Shown here one piece after another: positions 26,532 to 35,294 of a stretch of DNA of 64,000 nt; the first letter of the stretch is position 1, and each line of letters opens with the position of its first letter. The notes under the pieces were generated by a model. It was given only the letters and a program-made list of their open reading frames with translations, did no database searches and was not told the origin of the DNA. The stretch lies in the NCBI RefSeq assembly GCF_023100945.1, contig NZ_CP064689.1, positions 6,244,001 through 6,308,000 of the forward strand, written 5' to 3'. Both the position numbers and the translations under genes were made by a program. This stretch comes from Bradyrhizobium sp. 200. Lineage in GTDB: Bacteria; Pseudomonadota; Alphaproteobacteria; Rhizobiales; Xanthobacteraceae.

Positions 26532-26993
26532 ACTGAACACCCGCCCCTGATAGGGCCTTCCACCAGCCCTGCGGACGTATGCCGATTGCGCCTATGCGAC
26601 CCCTAGAACTCCGGAAGGGCGCAGCCGCATCGTTGCGGCTCCGCCCAGCAACAAGGACCGGGAGTTGAGATCATCCTGCAGCGCCTCCGGCTGACATCCG
26701 CCGTTTCCCCATTCTGGTTGGCGGTTCCGCCGGTGTCCAGTGCAGGACAGTCCCGTGTGGCGGCAAATACGACAACCCAGCGGCGATAGGTAGACGAAAG
26801 TTGGACCGACTTCAACATACAACTAATAATCAATTTACAGGGATAGTTAACCGGTCAGGTTGCCGCAACCCGCATGGCGCAATTTGCTTTGCCTGCAAAC
26901 TTGAAATTCACTCCCCGCCGTGGTCTCAAGCTGCGAGTCTGCAAGGCGGCCCGCCCGCCGGCCAGACAGACTCCAACCCGGCAGATTTAACCG
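26532..26993. other. Intergenic region between divergent genes
   Basis: About 460 bp. A minus-strand frame (26603-26833) is open but has no ribosome site and no recognisable family. An AT-richer stretch (ACATACAACTAATAATCAATTTACAGG, 26815-26841 region) probably contains promoters. I see no RNA gene. Confidence 0.45.
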
Positions 26994-27851
26994 ATGGCCC
27001 GAAGGTTTTCCGCTCCCTACCAGTCGGAGCCCGTGTCCAGCCTCGCCACCTGGTCGCGCAACCTCGCCATCTTCGCCGTGGTCGCGGTGGTGGTTTCGAT
27101 CCTCATCGTCCGCTTCGGCTTTCTGGAGATGAAGCCGGCGCTGGCGACCTTCTTCGGCGCGCTCGGTTGCGCCGTGCTTTCGATGCTGATCGGCCTCGCC
27201 GCCTTTGCCGCGATCTGGCAGAACGGGTCGCGCGGCATGGGCCGGATCCTGCTGGCGTTCCTGATCAGCACCCTCCTGCTCGCCTACCCGGCCTACCTCG
27301 CTTTGCAATACCGCAAGCTGCCGCCGATCCACGACATCACCACCGATCCGATCGATCCGCCGCGCTTCGAGGCGCTGGCGCGGCTGCGCAGCGGCGAAGG
27401 CGCCAACTCCGCCGTCTATGCCGGGCTCTATTCGGCCGAACAGCAGCGGATCGCCTACCCCGACATCGAGACCGTGGAGCTCGAAGTCCCGCCGCAGCGG
27501 GCCTATGAGGTGACGCTGGCGCTGGTCACCAAGCGCAAATGGCTCGTGATCGACGAACGGCCGCCGCAGCCGCCGCGCCGCATCGGCCGCATCGAGGCGG
27601 TGGCGCGGACGCCGATCATGGGATTTCGCGAGGACATCTCGATCCGCATCACGCCCGACGCCGAGGAATCGCGCGTCGATATCCGCTCCTCCTCGCGCTA
27701 TTTCGAAAGCGACCTCGGCAGCAACGCCGCACGCATCTCCAAGCTGATCGAGGACATCAACGCGGCCGTCGACAACGCCAAACCGGCGGCGCCGAAGAAG
27801 CCGCAGGCGCCGGCCAAGGCGCAGGCGAAGAATGTGAAGAAGGGCAGCTAG
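26994..27851 (+). CDS. DUF1499 domain membrane protein
   Basis: 285 residues. Three membrane helices at the N terminus (NLAIFAVVAVVVSILIVRF; ALATFFGALGCAVLSMLIGLAAFAAIW; ILLAFLISTLLLAYPAYLAL) precede a soluble DUF1499 domain with IHDITTDPIDPPRFEAL, VARTPIMGFREDISIRI, and VDIRSSSRYFESDLGSNA. It ends in a Lys/Ala/Pro tail (KPAAPKKPQAPAKAQAKN). DUF1499 proteins are of unknown function. Start at ATG 26994 is plausible, without a strong ribosome site. Confidence 0.85.
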   Translation: MARRFSAPYQSEPVSSLATWSRNLAIFAVVAVVVSILIVRFGFLEMKPALATFFGALGCAVLSMLIGLAAFAAIWQNGSRGMGRILLAFLISTLLLAYPAYLALQYRKLPPIHDITTDPIDPPRFEALARLRSGEGANSAVYAGLYSAEQQRIAYPDIETVELEVPPQRAYEVTLALVTKRKWLVIDERPPQPPRRIGRIEAVARTPIMGFREDISIRITPDAEESRVDIRSSSRYFESDLGSNAARISKLIEDINAAVDNAKPAAPKKPQAPAKAQAKNVKKGS

Positions 27852-27908
27852 CGAGTGGCGAGTAGCGAATGGTGGGCGAGCGGCGCCCCCTTCCCTATTC
27901 GCTACTCC

Positions 27909-28835
27909 CTATTCGCCATTCGCCAATCTGTACTTCCCGCCGATCACCGGATCGCCGTCCGTCGCGACGATGCCGCGCGTGACCAGGTCTTCCAGATGGG
28001 CCAGCACGGAATAGCCGGCGGCATTCGTCAGCCGCGGGTCGATACCGATATAGATCGCGCGCACCATGGTCGGGATGTCGGCTTCGCCCTTGGCGAGGCG
28101 ATGCAGGATCGAGGCTTCGCGGGCCTGCCGGTGCCGGGTCAGGAAGCGGACGTAGCGCGGCCCCTCGGGGATTTCCGGCCCATGGCCGGAGAAATACAGA
28201 TCCTCGCTGCGCCCTTCCAGCCGCGCCAGCGAGGCCATATAGTCGATCATCGATCCGTCCGGCGGTGCGACGATCGAGGTCGACCAGCCCATCACGTGAT
28301 CGCCGACAAAGTTGATCTTTCGCTCGGGCCAGGCGAACGCCAGATGATTGGCGGTGTGGCCCGGCGTTGCGACCGCCTCCAGCGCCCAGCCCTGCCCCTC
28401 GATGACGTCGCCGTTCTTGACCACGATGTCGGGCCTGAAATCGCGGTCGGCGCCGGATTCCGGATTGTGCTTCTCGCTCTCGAAGCGCGGCCGCGAGGCG
28501 CGATGCGGCCCCTCGGCATAGACGGGTGCGCCGGTAGCGGCCTTGATCCGCGCGGTGTTCGGCGAGTGGTCGCGATGGGTATGGGTGACCAGAATATGCG
28601 TCACCGTCTCGCCGCGCACGGCGTCCAGCAGCGCTTTCGCATGCGCTTCATCGTCAGGGCCGGGATCGATGATCGCGACATTGCCCTTGCCCACGATGTA
28701 GCTGACCGTGCCGGTGAAGGTGAACGGGCTCGGGTTGTTGCAGAGGACCCGCCGCACGCCGGGGCGGGCTTCGTCGACGACACCCGGCTTGAGCGGGAAG
28801 TCGCGGTTGAACGGGATGTCGTCGTTGTCGGCCAT
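27909..28835 (-). CDS. MBL-fold metallo-hydrolase (LACTB2-like)
   Basis: 308 residues. The beta-lactamase-like fold shows VTHTHRDHSPN (zinc ligands), a later TPGHTANHLAF, GDHVMGWSTSIV, and FSGHGPEI. A C-terminal winged-helix-like segment (ILHRLAKGEADIPTMVRAIYIGID... GYSVLAHLEDLVTRGIV) matches LACTB2-type hydrolases, so a nuclease or thioester-hydrolase role is possible. ATG 28835 (MADNDDIPFN) is chosen; upstream codons lie in a palindromic repeat. It is downstream of the gcdH gene on the same strand. Confidence 0.88.
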   Translation of the reverse strand: MADNDDIPFNRDFPLKPGVVDEARPGVRRVLCNNPSPFTFTGTVSYIVGKGNVAIIDPGPDDEAHAKALLDAVRGETVTHILVTHTHRDHSPNTARIKAATGAPVYAEGPHRASRPRFESEKHNPESGADRDFRPDIVVKNGDVIEGQGWALEAVATPGHTANHLAFAWPERKINFVGDHVMGWSTSIVAPPDGSMIDYMASLARLEGRSEDLYFSGHGPEIPEGPRYVRFLTRHRQAREASILHRLAKGEADIPTMVRAIYIGIDPRLTNAAGYSVLAHLEDLVTRGIVATDGDPVIGGKYRLANGE

Positions 28836-28849
28836 GTTTTTCCTCTTGG

Positions 28850-28954
28850 CGTCATTCCGGGGCATCGCGCAGCGATGAACCCGGAATCCCGAGGTGGGGA
28901 AAAAGAATACGGCGCGAGATTCCGGGTTCGCGCTTCGCGCGCCCCGGAATGACG
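28850..28954. repeat. Dispersed palindromic repeat, family F copy 1
   Basis: CGTCATTCCGGGGC ... GCCCCGGAATGACG with inner CGCGCAGCGATGAACCCGGAATC arms. A shorter relative is at 30262-30341. It sits between gcdH and the MBL gene. Confidence 0.85.
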
Positions 28955-28964
28955 AGCAAGCGCC

Positions 28965-30179
28965 TTACGAAAACGCCTGAATGCCCGTGATCGCCCGGCC
29001 CAGGATCAGGGCGTGGACGTCGTGGGTGCCTTCATAGGTGTTCACGGTTTCCAAATTCGCGGCGTGCCGCATCACGTGATACTCGATCTGGATGCCGTTG
29101 CCGCCGTGCATGTCGCGGGACACCCGCGCGATGTCGAGCGCCTTGCCGCAATTGTTGCGCTTGACGATCGAGATCATTTCCGGGGCCATCTTGCCCTCGT
29201 CCATCAGGCGGCCGACGCGCAAGGAGGCCTGCAGGCCCAGCGCGATTTCGGTCTCCATGTCGGCGAGCTTCTTCTGCACGAGCTGCGTTGCCGCCAAGGG
29301 GCGGCCGAACTGCTTGCGGTCGAGCGTGTATTGGCGCGCGCGGTGCATGCAGTCTTCCGCAGCGCCCATCGCGCCCCAGGAGATGCCATAGCGGGCGCGG
29401 TTGAGGCAGCCGAACGGGCCCTTGAGGCCGGATACGTTGGGCAGCAGCGCGCTCTCCGGCACCACCACGCCGTCCATCACGATCTCGCCGGTGATCGAGG
29501 CACGTAAGCTAAGCTTGCCGCCGACCTTCGGCGCCGACAGGCCCTTCATGCCCTTCTCGAGGATGAAGCCGCGGATCTGGTTGTCATGCGCGGCGGATTT
29601 CGCCCAGACGACGAAGACGTCGGCGATCGGCGCATTGGAGATCCACATCTTGCTGCCGCTGATCCGGTAGCCGTCCGATACCTTTTCGGCGCGGGTCTTC
29701 ATGCCGCCGGGATCGGAACCGGCATCCGGCTCGGTCAGGCCGAAGCAGCCGACCCACTCGCCGGTCGCAAGCTTCGGCAGGTATTTCTTGCGCTGGTTCT
29801 CGTCGCCATAGGCGTAGATCGGGTACATCACCAGCGACGACTGCACCGAGTTCATCGAGCGATAGCCGGAATCGACCCGCTCGATCTCGCGCGCCACCAG
29901 GCCATAGGCGACGTAGCTGGCATTGGCGCAGCCATACTCTTCCGGCAGCGTAACGCCGATCAGGCCGAGCTCGCCCATCTCGTTGAATATCTCACGGTCG
30001 GTTTTCTCTTCGAGATACGCGTTTATGACGCGCGGCAGCAGCTTGTCCTGCGCATAGGCGCGCGCGGTGTCGCGGATCATGCGTTCGTCTTCGGTGAGCT
30101 GCTCGTCGAGCAGGAACGGATCGTCCCACTGGAAAGAGGCCGCCACCGGCTTGTCCTTGGCTTGAGGGCGCACGCTCAT
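28965..30179 (-). CDS. gcdH: Glutaryl-CoA dehydrogenase
   Basis: GcdH oxidises and decarboxylates glutaryl-CoA to crotonyl-CoA in lysine, tryptophan and benzoate breakdown. The 404-residue acyl-CoA dehydrogenase has [18 protein letters not shown] (FAD/substrate), the substrate-binding [20 protein letters not shown] that is typical of Gcd[20 protein letters not shown] and the catalytic Glu in [22 protein letters not shown] 30179 is preceded by AAGGGA. The acyl-CoA thiolase at 42633 and the ligase at 21893 may serve the same kind of catabolism but are not linked. Confidence 0.92.
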   Translation of the reverse strand: MSVRPQAKDKPVAASFQWDDPFLLDEQLTEDERMIRDTARAYAQDKLLPRVINAYLEEKTDREIFNEMGELGLIGVTLPEEYGCANASYVAYGLVAREIERVDSGYRSMNSVQSSLVMYPIYAYGDENQRKKYLPKLATGEWVGCFGLTEPDAGSDPGGMKTRAEKVSDGYRISGSKMWISNAPIADVFVVWAKSAAHDNQIRGFILEKGMKGLSAPKVGGKLSLRASITGEIVMDGVVVPESALLPNVSGLKGPFGCLNRARYGISWGAMGAAEDCMHRARQYTLDRKQFGRPLAATQLVQKKLADMETEIALGLQASLRVGRLMDEGKMAPEMISIVKRNNCGKALDIARVSRDMHGGNGIQIEYHVMRHAANLETVNTYEGTHDVHALILGRAITGIQAFS

Positions 30180-30261
30180 GAAAATCCCTTTCGCATCACT
30201 GTCCTCATGGAAATTGTCGACAAATTAATGCGCTATCGGCAGAAGCGCAAATCTTTCCCGG

Positions 30262-30341
30262 CGTCATTCCGGGGCGCGCATCGCGCGAACCCGGAATCTC
30301 GAGATTCCGGATATGGTCCTGCGGACCATTCCGGAATGACG
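30262..30341. repeat. Dispersed palindromic repeat, family F copy 2
   Basis: CGTCATTCCGGGGCGCGC ... CATTCCGGAATGACG, with an inner GAATCTCGAGATTC palindrome. It lies in the 165-bp gap between ribB and gcdH. Confidence 0.85.
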
Positions 30342-30345
30342 GTGT

Positions 30346-31422
30346 TCATCCCTCCAACTTTTCGTTGGCGACGATCTCGATGCCGAAACCGGATAGCCCC
30401 TTGTAGTCGTGCACGGAGGACGTGAGGTTGACGATCGAGGTGATGCCGAGATCGCGCAGGATCTGGGCACCGACGCCGACTTCACGCCATTGCCGGTTGC
30501 GATCGGCTTCAGCCGATTTCTGTTCGCCGACCGGCTCGACGGGAACTCCCGCCGCGCCGTCGCGTAAGTAGACCAGCACGCCGCGGCCGGCCTTCTGGAA
30601 ATGGTTCAGCACGATCTGCATGCGCGCCTGGCCGGTGAAGAGATCCTTGACGATGTTCGGCTTGTGCAGCCGCGTCAGCACGTTCTTGCCGTCGCCGATG
30701 CCGTTATAGACGAAGGCGGCATGCGCAATCTCGTCGAACGGCGAGCGGTAGGCATAGCCCTGCAGCGGCCCGATCGGGCTGTCGGTGGTGAAAGTCGCGA
30801 CCCGCTCGATCAGCTTCTCGCGCGCCTGGCGGTAAGCGATCATGTCAGCAATCGTGACGTGCTTGAGCTTGTGGGTGGCGGCGAAGCGCGCGACCTGCTC
30901 GCCCTTCATCACGGTGCCGTCGTCGTTCATCAACTCAGAGATGACGCCGACCGGCGGCAGGCCGGACAGCTTGCAGAGATCGACAGCCGCCTCGGTATGC
31001 CCTGAGCGCAACAGCACGCCGCCGTCGCGGGCGATCAGCGGGAAGATGTGGCCGGGCCGGGCAAAGTCGTTGGCGCCGGCATTGGGATTGGCGAGCGCGC
31101 GGCAGCAGGAGGCGCGCTCGTCCGCCGATATGCCGGTGCCGCCATCGGGCTTGTAGTCGATCGAGACCGTAAACGCGGTGGTGTGGTTGGACTCGTTATG
31201 CGCCACCATCGGATCGAGCCGCAGCCGCCTGGCGTCGTCGGTGGTGATCGGCGCGCAGACGATACCGGAGGTATGGCGGATAATGAACGCCATCTTCTCC
31301 GCGGTGCAGAGCGAGGCTGCGACGATCAAATCGCCCTCGCCCTCCCGATCGTCATCGTCGGTGACGACGACGAGCTCACCCTTGGCAAAGGCTTGCAGGA
31401 CTTCCTGGATAGTATCGGCCAT
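30346..31422 (-). CDS. ribB: 3,4-dihydroxy-2-butanone 4-phosphate synthase with degenerate GTP-cyclohydrolase-II-like domain
   Basis: RibB makes the four-carbon riboflavin precursor from ribulose 5-phosphate. The N-terminal 200 residues have the family blocks VVTDDDDREGEGDLIVAA (Mg site and catalytic Glu), TSGIVCAPIT, NHTTAFTVSID, GISADERASCCRALA, RPGHIFPLIARDGGVL and the RSGHTEAAVDLCKLSG motif. The C-terminal part has the GCH2 outline (DLFTGQARMQIV; ILRDLGITSIVNLT), but the three zinc cysteines and the catalytic segment of GCH2 are missing, so that half cannot be RibA. This is the RibBX-like layout known in rhizobia. ATG 31422 preceded by GGAG is chosen; a GTG at 31431 is close. Confidence 0.92.
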   Translation of the reverse strand: MADTIQEVLQAFAKGELVVVTDDDDREGEGDLIVAASLCTAEKMAFIIRHTSGIVCAPITTDDARRLRLDPMVAHNESNHTTAFTVSIDYKPDGGTGISADERASCCRALANPNAGANDFARPGHIFPLIARDGGVLLRSGHTEAAVDLCKLSGLPPVGVISELMNDDGTVMKGEQVARFAATHKLKHVTIADMIAYRQAREKLIERVATFTTDSPIGPLQGYAYRSPFDEIAHAAFVYNGIGDGKNVLTRLHKPNIVKDLFTGQARMQIVLNHFQKAGRGVLVYLRDGAAGVPVEPVGEQKSAEADRNRQWREVGVGAQILRDLGITSIVNLTSSVHDYKGLSGFGIEIVANEKLEG

Positions 31423-31534
31423 TTTCTCCACATCTCGCTATCTACAGCCAGTGCATTAGCCGGACTCAATGGTCTGCGCCAGCGTCAATACGCAGGGCAG
31501 AACGGCGTCCGCAGGCATACCAGGAGGCCAGCCC

Positions 31535-31620
31535 GTAGCCCGGATGGAGCGTAGCGCAATCCGGGGAAGCCGACCCCGTTCGCGAGAGTCCCGGATTGCG
31601 CTGCGCTCCATCCGGGCTAC
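31535..31620. repeat. Dispersed palindrome, family C (copy 3)
   Basis: GTAGCCCGGATGGAGCGTAG and CTGCGCTCCATCCGGGCTAC are long inverted arms around a 30-base loop. It lies 9 bp before the stop codon position of the antiporter gene and upstream of ribB. Confidence 0.85.
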
Positions 31621-31629
31621 GGCTTCCAG

Positions 31630-33357
31630 CTACGGCAGCACCTCGCGGCGCTCGCTGAGCAGCGCGTCGGTCTCGGCGCGCTTGTCTTCCAAAAGCCCGG
31701 CCTGGGCTGCCTCAATGACCTTGTAGAGCTCGTCGGCGTCGCTGAGCCTGGTCACCGTCACGTAGTCAGCCCCGGCCTCGTAGAGGTCATTGACGTTGGC
31801 CAGGATCTCCGCGGTGGCGACGATCTTGGCGCTCGGGTTCAGCGAGCGGACATGACGGACCAGCTTTTCATTGTCGGCACCCTTCAACAGCGAATCCGGG
31901 ATGCTGAGGATAATCAGCTCGGACTTGCCGACGCCGGCATGCACCAGCGTGTCCACGTTGCTGATGTCGCCATAGACCACGTGCATGCCACGGTCCGTCA
32001 ATGTCCGGAACACCAAGGGATTGAAATCGATCACGGTGATCTGCTCCAGGACCGCCGGACTACGGCGCTCGATCTCGCTGAGCAGCGCGCTTGCCGCGCG
32101 GAAGAAGCCGAGGATGACGATCCGGCGCGCTTCCCCGTGCCCGCCGCCGTGCTCCGAATCGGCGTCATGCTTGTGATCGAGATCGTGCAGGCCAATCCGT
32201 TTCAAGGGACCGATCAGCCCGCGCGTGACCTGGTCACTGCGCGCCATCACGAAAGTGCTCAGCACGGCCAGCACCACAAAGGCGAACGACGCCGCGCTCG
32301 ACGTCTCGGTGCTGATATGGTGTGCCGCAATGCCGGTCTGGATCACGACCAGCGAGAATTCCGAGATCTGCGCCAGGTTGATCGCCGGCAACAGGCTCGC
32401 CCGCAAACCCTGCTTCATCAGGTAGAGCGGCACGAACGTCGTCACCACGCGGCTGACGACCGTGAAGGCGGCAATCATCAGCGCCAGACCGATCACCGAC
32501 GCCCCGGGAATCGGGATCGTCATGCCCAGCGAGACGAAGAACAGCGTGATGAAGAAGTCGCGCAGCGTCGTCACCTTGGCCGTGACGTCGAGCGCATAGG
32601 GGAATGTCGACAGCGAAACGCCCGCGACCAGTGAACCCATCTCGCGTGACAAATGCAGCCTCTCCGCGATCTCGCCGATCAGGAAGCACCAGGCCAGCGC
32701 GCCGAGCAGGATCAGTTCCGGCCGGCGCGCGATCTGGTGGAACAGCCATGGCAGCACGTAGCGGCTCAGCACCAGCGCGGTCGCCACCAGTACGCCGACC
32801 CGGCCGATCGACAGCAGAATCACACTTACTTGCAGATTATCGAGGCTCGGCTGCACCGCCAGGAACAGGATCGCGAAGATGTCCTGCAGCACCAGCACGC
32901 CGAGCGTGATGCGGCCGGGCAGCGTGTCGAGTTCGCGCTTCTCGTACAGCACCTTGACGATGATGACCGTGCTCGACAGCGCGCAGGCGACGCACAGATA
33001 CAGCGCGTCGAAATGGCCGTTGCCCATCGACAGCCCGATCCCGACAAAGAACAATATCCCGAGCAGGACGCCGCCGATCAATTGCCCGCCGGCGGCAAAC
33101 AGGATGACCTTGCCGGCGCGCACGATCTTCTTCAGATCGATTTCCAGCCCGATCATGAACAGCATGAAGATCAGGCCGAGTTCTGAGATGACGTTGATCG
33201 ATTCCTGGGACTTGACCCAGCCCATGCCGAATGGACCAATGAGGAACCCGGCGATAAGGTAAGCCAGGATCAGCGGCTGGCGCGTAAAATGGGCCAGCAG
33301 CCCGAGCCCCCAGGCGAACAGGATGCATAAGGTGATATCGCGAATAAGCTCGTGCAT
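31630..33357 (-). CDS. Cation:proton antiporter, CPA2 family with TrkA-N-like domain
   Basis: 575 residues. About a dozen membrane helices form the Na+/H+ exchanger fold (LILAYLIAGFLIGPFG; LGLIFMLFMIGLEIDLKKI, with the conserved Asp in the second half; VACALSSTVIIVKVLYE), followed by a cytoplasmic RCK-type domain (RRIVILGFFRAASALLSEIE; GDISNVDTLVHAGVGKSELII). The nucleotide-binding loop is GFFRAAS rather than GxGxxG, so ligand binding may be altered. It resembles KefB/YbaL. A His/Asp stretch (DLDHKHDADSEHGGGHGE) links the two parts. ATG 33357 (MHELIRD) is the family start. Confidence 0.9.
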   Translation of the reverse strand: MHELIRDITLCILFAWGLGLLAHFTRQPLILAYLIAGFLIGPFGMGWVKSQESINVISELGLIFMLFMIGLEIDLKKIVRAGKVILFAAGGQLIGGVLLGILFFVGIGLSMGNGHFDALYLCVACALSSTVIIVKVLYEKRELDTLPGRITLGVLVLQDIFAILFLAVQPSLDNLQVSVILLSIGRVGVLVATALVLSRYVLPWLFHQIARRPELILLGALAWCFLIGEIAERLHLSREMGSLVAGVSLSTFPYALDVTAKVTTLRDFFITLFFVSLGMTIPIPGASVIGLALMIAAFTVVSRVVTTFVPLYLMKQGLRASLLPAINLAQISEFSLVVIQTGIAAHHISTETSSAASFAFVVLAVLSTFVMARSDQVTRGLIGPLKRIGLHDLDHKHDADSEHGGGHGEARRIVILGFFRAASALLSEIERRSPAVLEQITVIDFNPLVFRTLTDRGMHVVYGDISNVDTLVHAGVGKSELIILSIPDSLLKGADNEKLVRHVRSLNPSAKIVATAEILANVNDLYEAGADYVTVTRLSDADELYKVIEAAQAGLLEDKRAETDALLSERREVLP

Positions 33358-33415
33358 AGGTCCGATCTTGCCCCTGTCCCAACCTAGAGGTCCCGGCGCG
33401 GGGGTCAAACAAGCA

Positions 33416-33952
33416 ATGTGTCACAGCCATGGAATGGGGGCTTTTCTCGCGATTCTGGCCGCACTGTCGATACTATATTGTCCCGCCGCAAGCGCGCAGG
33501 CCGGGGCCATCGAACAGAACTTCACCGCTTCCCTCACCGCGGTCCCTGCGGAGAATCTCGCCGTATCAGGCGCATTCTACGTACCGGTCTATTCCAGCGT
33601 CTCGATGAGCCAGGGCAAGCTGCGGGCGGATTTTTCGGTCACGCTCAGCGTCCACAACGCGTCCGAAACCCGCCCCCTGGTGCTGAAGCGGATCGCCTAT
33701 TTCGACACATCAGGCAAGATGGTGGAGAGCTACCTCAAATCGCCGGTGGCGTTAAAACCGTTCGCAACCGTCGAAGTCTTCATCGCCGCGAGCGACGTGC
33801 GCGGCGGAACGGGAGCTAATTTCGTGGTCGACTGGGCGGCCACGGCCGAAATCGCCGAGCCCACGGTCGAGGCGCTGATGGTCGGCGGCGTCGGCGCCGG
33901 GCATTATGCCTTCATCAGCCAGGGGCGGCCGATCAGGATCGTCAAGAACTAG
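33416..33952 (+). CDS. DUF3124 exported protein
   Basis: 178 residues. Signal peptide about residues 1-28 (MGAFLAILAALSILYCPAASAQA), then the DUF3124 domain: VSGAFYVPVYSSVSMSQGKLRADFSVTLSVHNAS, KRIAYFDTSGKMVESYL, and VDWAATAEIAEPTVEALMVGG. The family is probably periplasmic and beta-rich with unknown function. ATG 33416 or ATG 33434 could start it; neither has a strong ribosome site. It is divergent from the antiporter gene with only 58 bp between starts. Confidence 0.82.
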   Translation: MCHSHGMGAFLAILAALSILYCPAASAQAGAIEQNFTASLTAVPAENLAVSGAFYVPVYSSVSMSQGKLRADFSVTLSVHNASETRPLVLKRIAYFDTSGKMVESYLKSPVALKPFATVEVFIAASDVRGGTGANFVVDWAATAEIAEPTVEALMVGGVGAGHYAFISQGRPIRIVKN

Positions 33953-34024
33953 CCTGCAAGAACTAGCCTGCCAGTAGGCCGCGGGCGGCCTTCTCAACGA
34001 AAAACAAGACGGGAGTGAACATCC

Positions 34025-35266
34025 ATGTCTACCGCAACCCCCTTCGATTTCGCGCCATTGCTGCCAGCCGGTTTGCCGGCGCCGGCCGCGCGGTGGACGG
34101 GCCTTGCCAAATACAGCTTCGTCGGCGGCAACAACGATCCCGACCAGGTTCCGGTCGACGGCCTGATCGACGCGGTCAATGCCGTGCTCAGGCGCGAAGG
34201 CAAGACGCTGGCAACCTATGGCCTTGCCAGCGGTCCGCAGGGTTATCGTCCCCTGCGCGAATTTCTCACGACGAAACTCAGGCGCGACGCCGGCATTGCC
34301 TGCATCGCTGACGACATCATGATCGTTTCGGGCTCGCTGCAGGCGCTCGACCTCGTCAATCAAACGCTGCTGGTGCGCGGCGATACCGTGCTGGTCGAAC
34401 AGGAAACCTATCAGGGCGCGCTGACCCGCCTGACGCGGCTCGGCGTCAAGGCGGTCGGCATTCCCCTCGATGACGAGGGCATGCGGATGGATGCGCTGGC
34501 AGCCGCGCTCGCCGACCACAGGAGTCGCGGCATCACACCGAAATATATCTACACCATCCCGACCGTGCAGAACCCGACCGGATCGATCATGCCGGAGACG
34601 CGGCGCGCGGAGATGCTGAAGCTGTCGCAACAATACGGCGTGCCGATCTTCGAGGACGATTGCTACGCCGACCTGATCTGGAAGGGCGAACGCCCGCCCG
34701 CGATCTACGCCATGAGCCACCACGGCGGCGTCATCCACATCGGCTCGTTCTCGAAATCGATCGCCCCTGCCCTGCGCGTCGGTTTCATCGTCGCGCCCTG
34801 GGAGATGATGTCGCGGATGCTGGCGCTGAAGACTGATGCCGGAAGCGGCGCGCTGGAGCAGATGGTGCTGGCGGAATATTGCGCGCCGCATTTTTCCACC
34901 CATGTGCCGAAGCTGACGCGCGGCCTGCGCGCCAAGCTCGACACGCTGATGGAAGCGCTCAACGAGCAGTTCGGCACCGCGGCAGAATTCGAAGATCCCA
35001 AGGGCGGCATCTTCCTGTGGGTGAAGCTGCCCGACAATGTCGATACGCTAAAGCTCTATCAGGCCGCGCTCGCCGCCGGCGTCGCGATCAATCCCGGACC
35101 GGAATGGTCGACCGACAAGGCCTATGCCGGCAGCCGCTTGCGGCTGTGCTTCGCCAGCCCCTCGCACGAGCAGATCCGCGAGGGCGTCGCCGTGCTCGCC
35201 GAGGTCTGCCGCAAGGAGTTCGGCGTGCCCGCCAGAATCGCCAATGTGGAGCGAAAACGCGGCTAG
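34025..35266 (+). CDS. PLP-dependent aminotransferase (2-aminoadipate / aspartate aminotransferase family)
   Basis: 413-residue class-I fold aminotransferase related to LysN/ARO8 and the MocR catalytic part, but without a GntR domain. Motifs: GLASGPQGYRPLREFL, VSGSLQALDLVNQTLL, TIPTVQNPTGSIM (PLP Asn), FEDDCYADLIW (PLP Asp), the Schiff-base Lys in GSFSKSIAPALRVGF, and the C-terminal Arg in GSRLRLCFA. Substrate is unknown; 2-aminoadipate, aromatic or branched-chain amino acids are typical for the family. The ribosome site ACGGGAG precedes the ATG. Confidence 0.9.
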   Translation: MSTATPFDFAPLLPAGLPAPAARWTGLAKYSFVGGNNDPDQVPVDGLIDAVNAVLRREGKTLATYGLASGPQGYRPLREFLTTKLRRDAGIACIADDIMIVSGSLQALDLVNQTLLVRGDTVLVEQETYQGALTRLTRLGVKAVGIPLDDEGMRMDALAAALADHRSRGITPKYIYTIPTVQNPTGSIMPETRRAEMLKLSQQYGVPIFEDDCYADLIWKGERPPAIYAMSHHGGVIHIGSFSKSIAPALRVGFIVAPWEMMSRMLALKTDAGSGALEQMVLAEYCAPHFSTHVPKLTRGLRAKLDTLMEALNEQFGTAAEFEDPKGGIFLWVKLPDNVDTLKLYQAALAAGVAINPGPEWSTDKAYAGSRLRLCFASPSHEQIREGVAVLAEVCRKEFGVPARIANVERKRG

Positions 35267-35294
35267 CTATGCCGCAAGATCCGCAGCCGGCATT

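Noticed and set aside
26603..26833. Minus-strand frame in the large gap
   Set aside because: No ribosome site and no family similarity; left as unannotated.
31423..31534. Possible FMN riboswitch before ribB
   Set aside because: I looked for the conserved AGGG...GGCGGTAAT-type blocks on the minus strand and did not find them.
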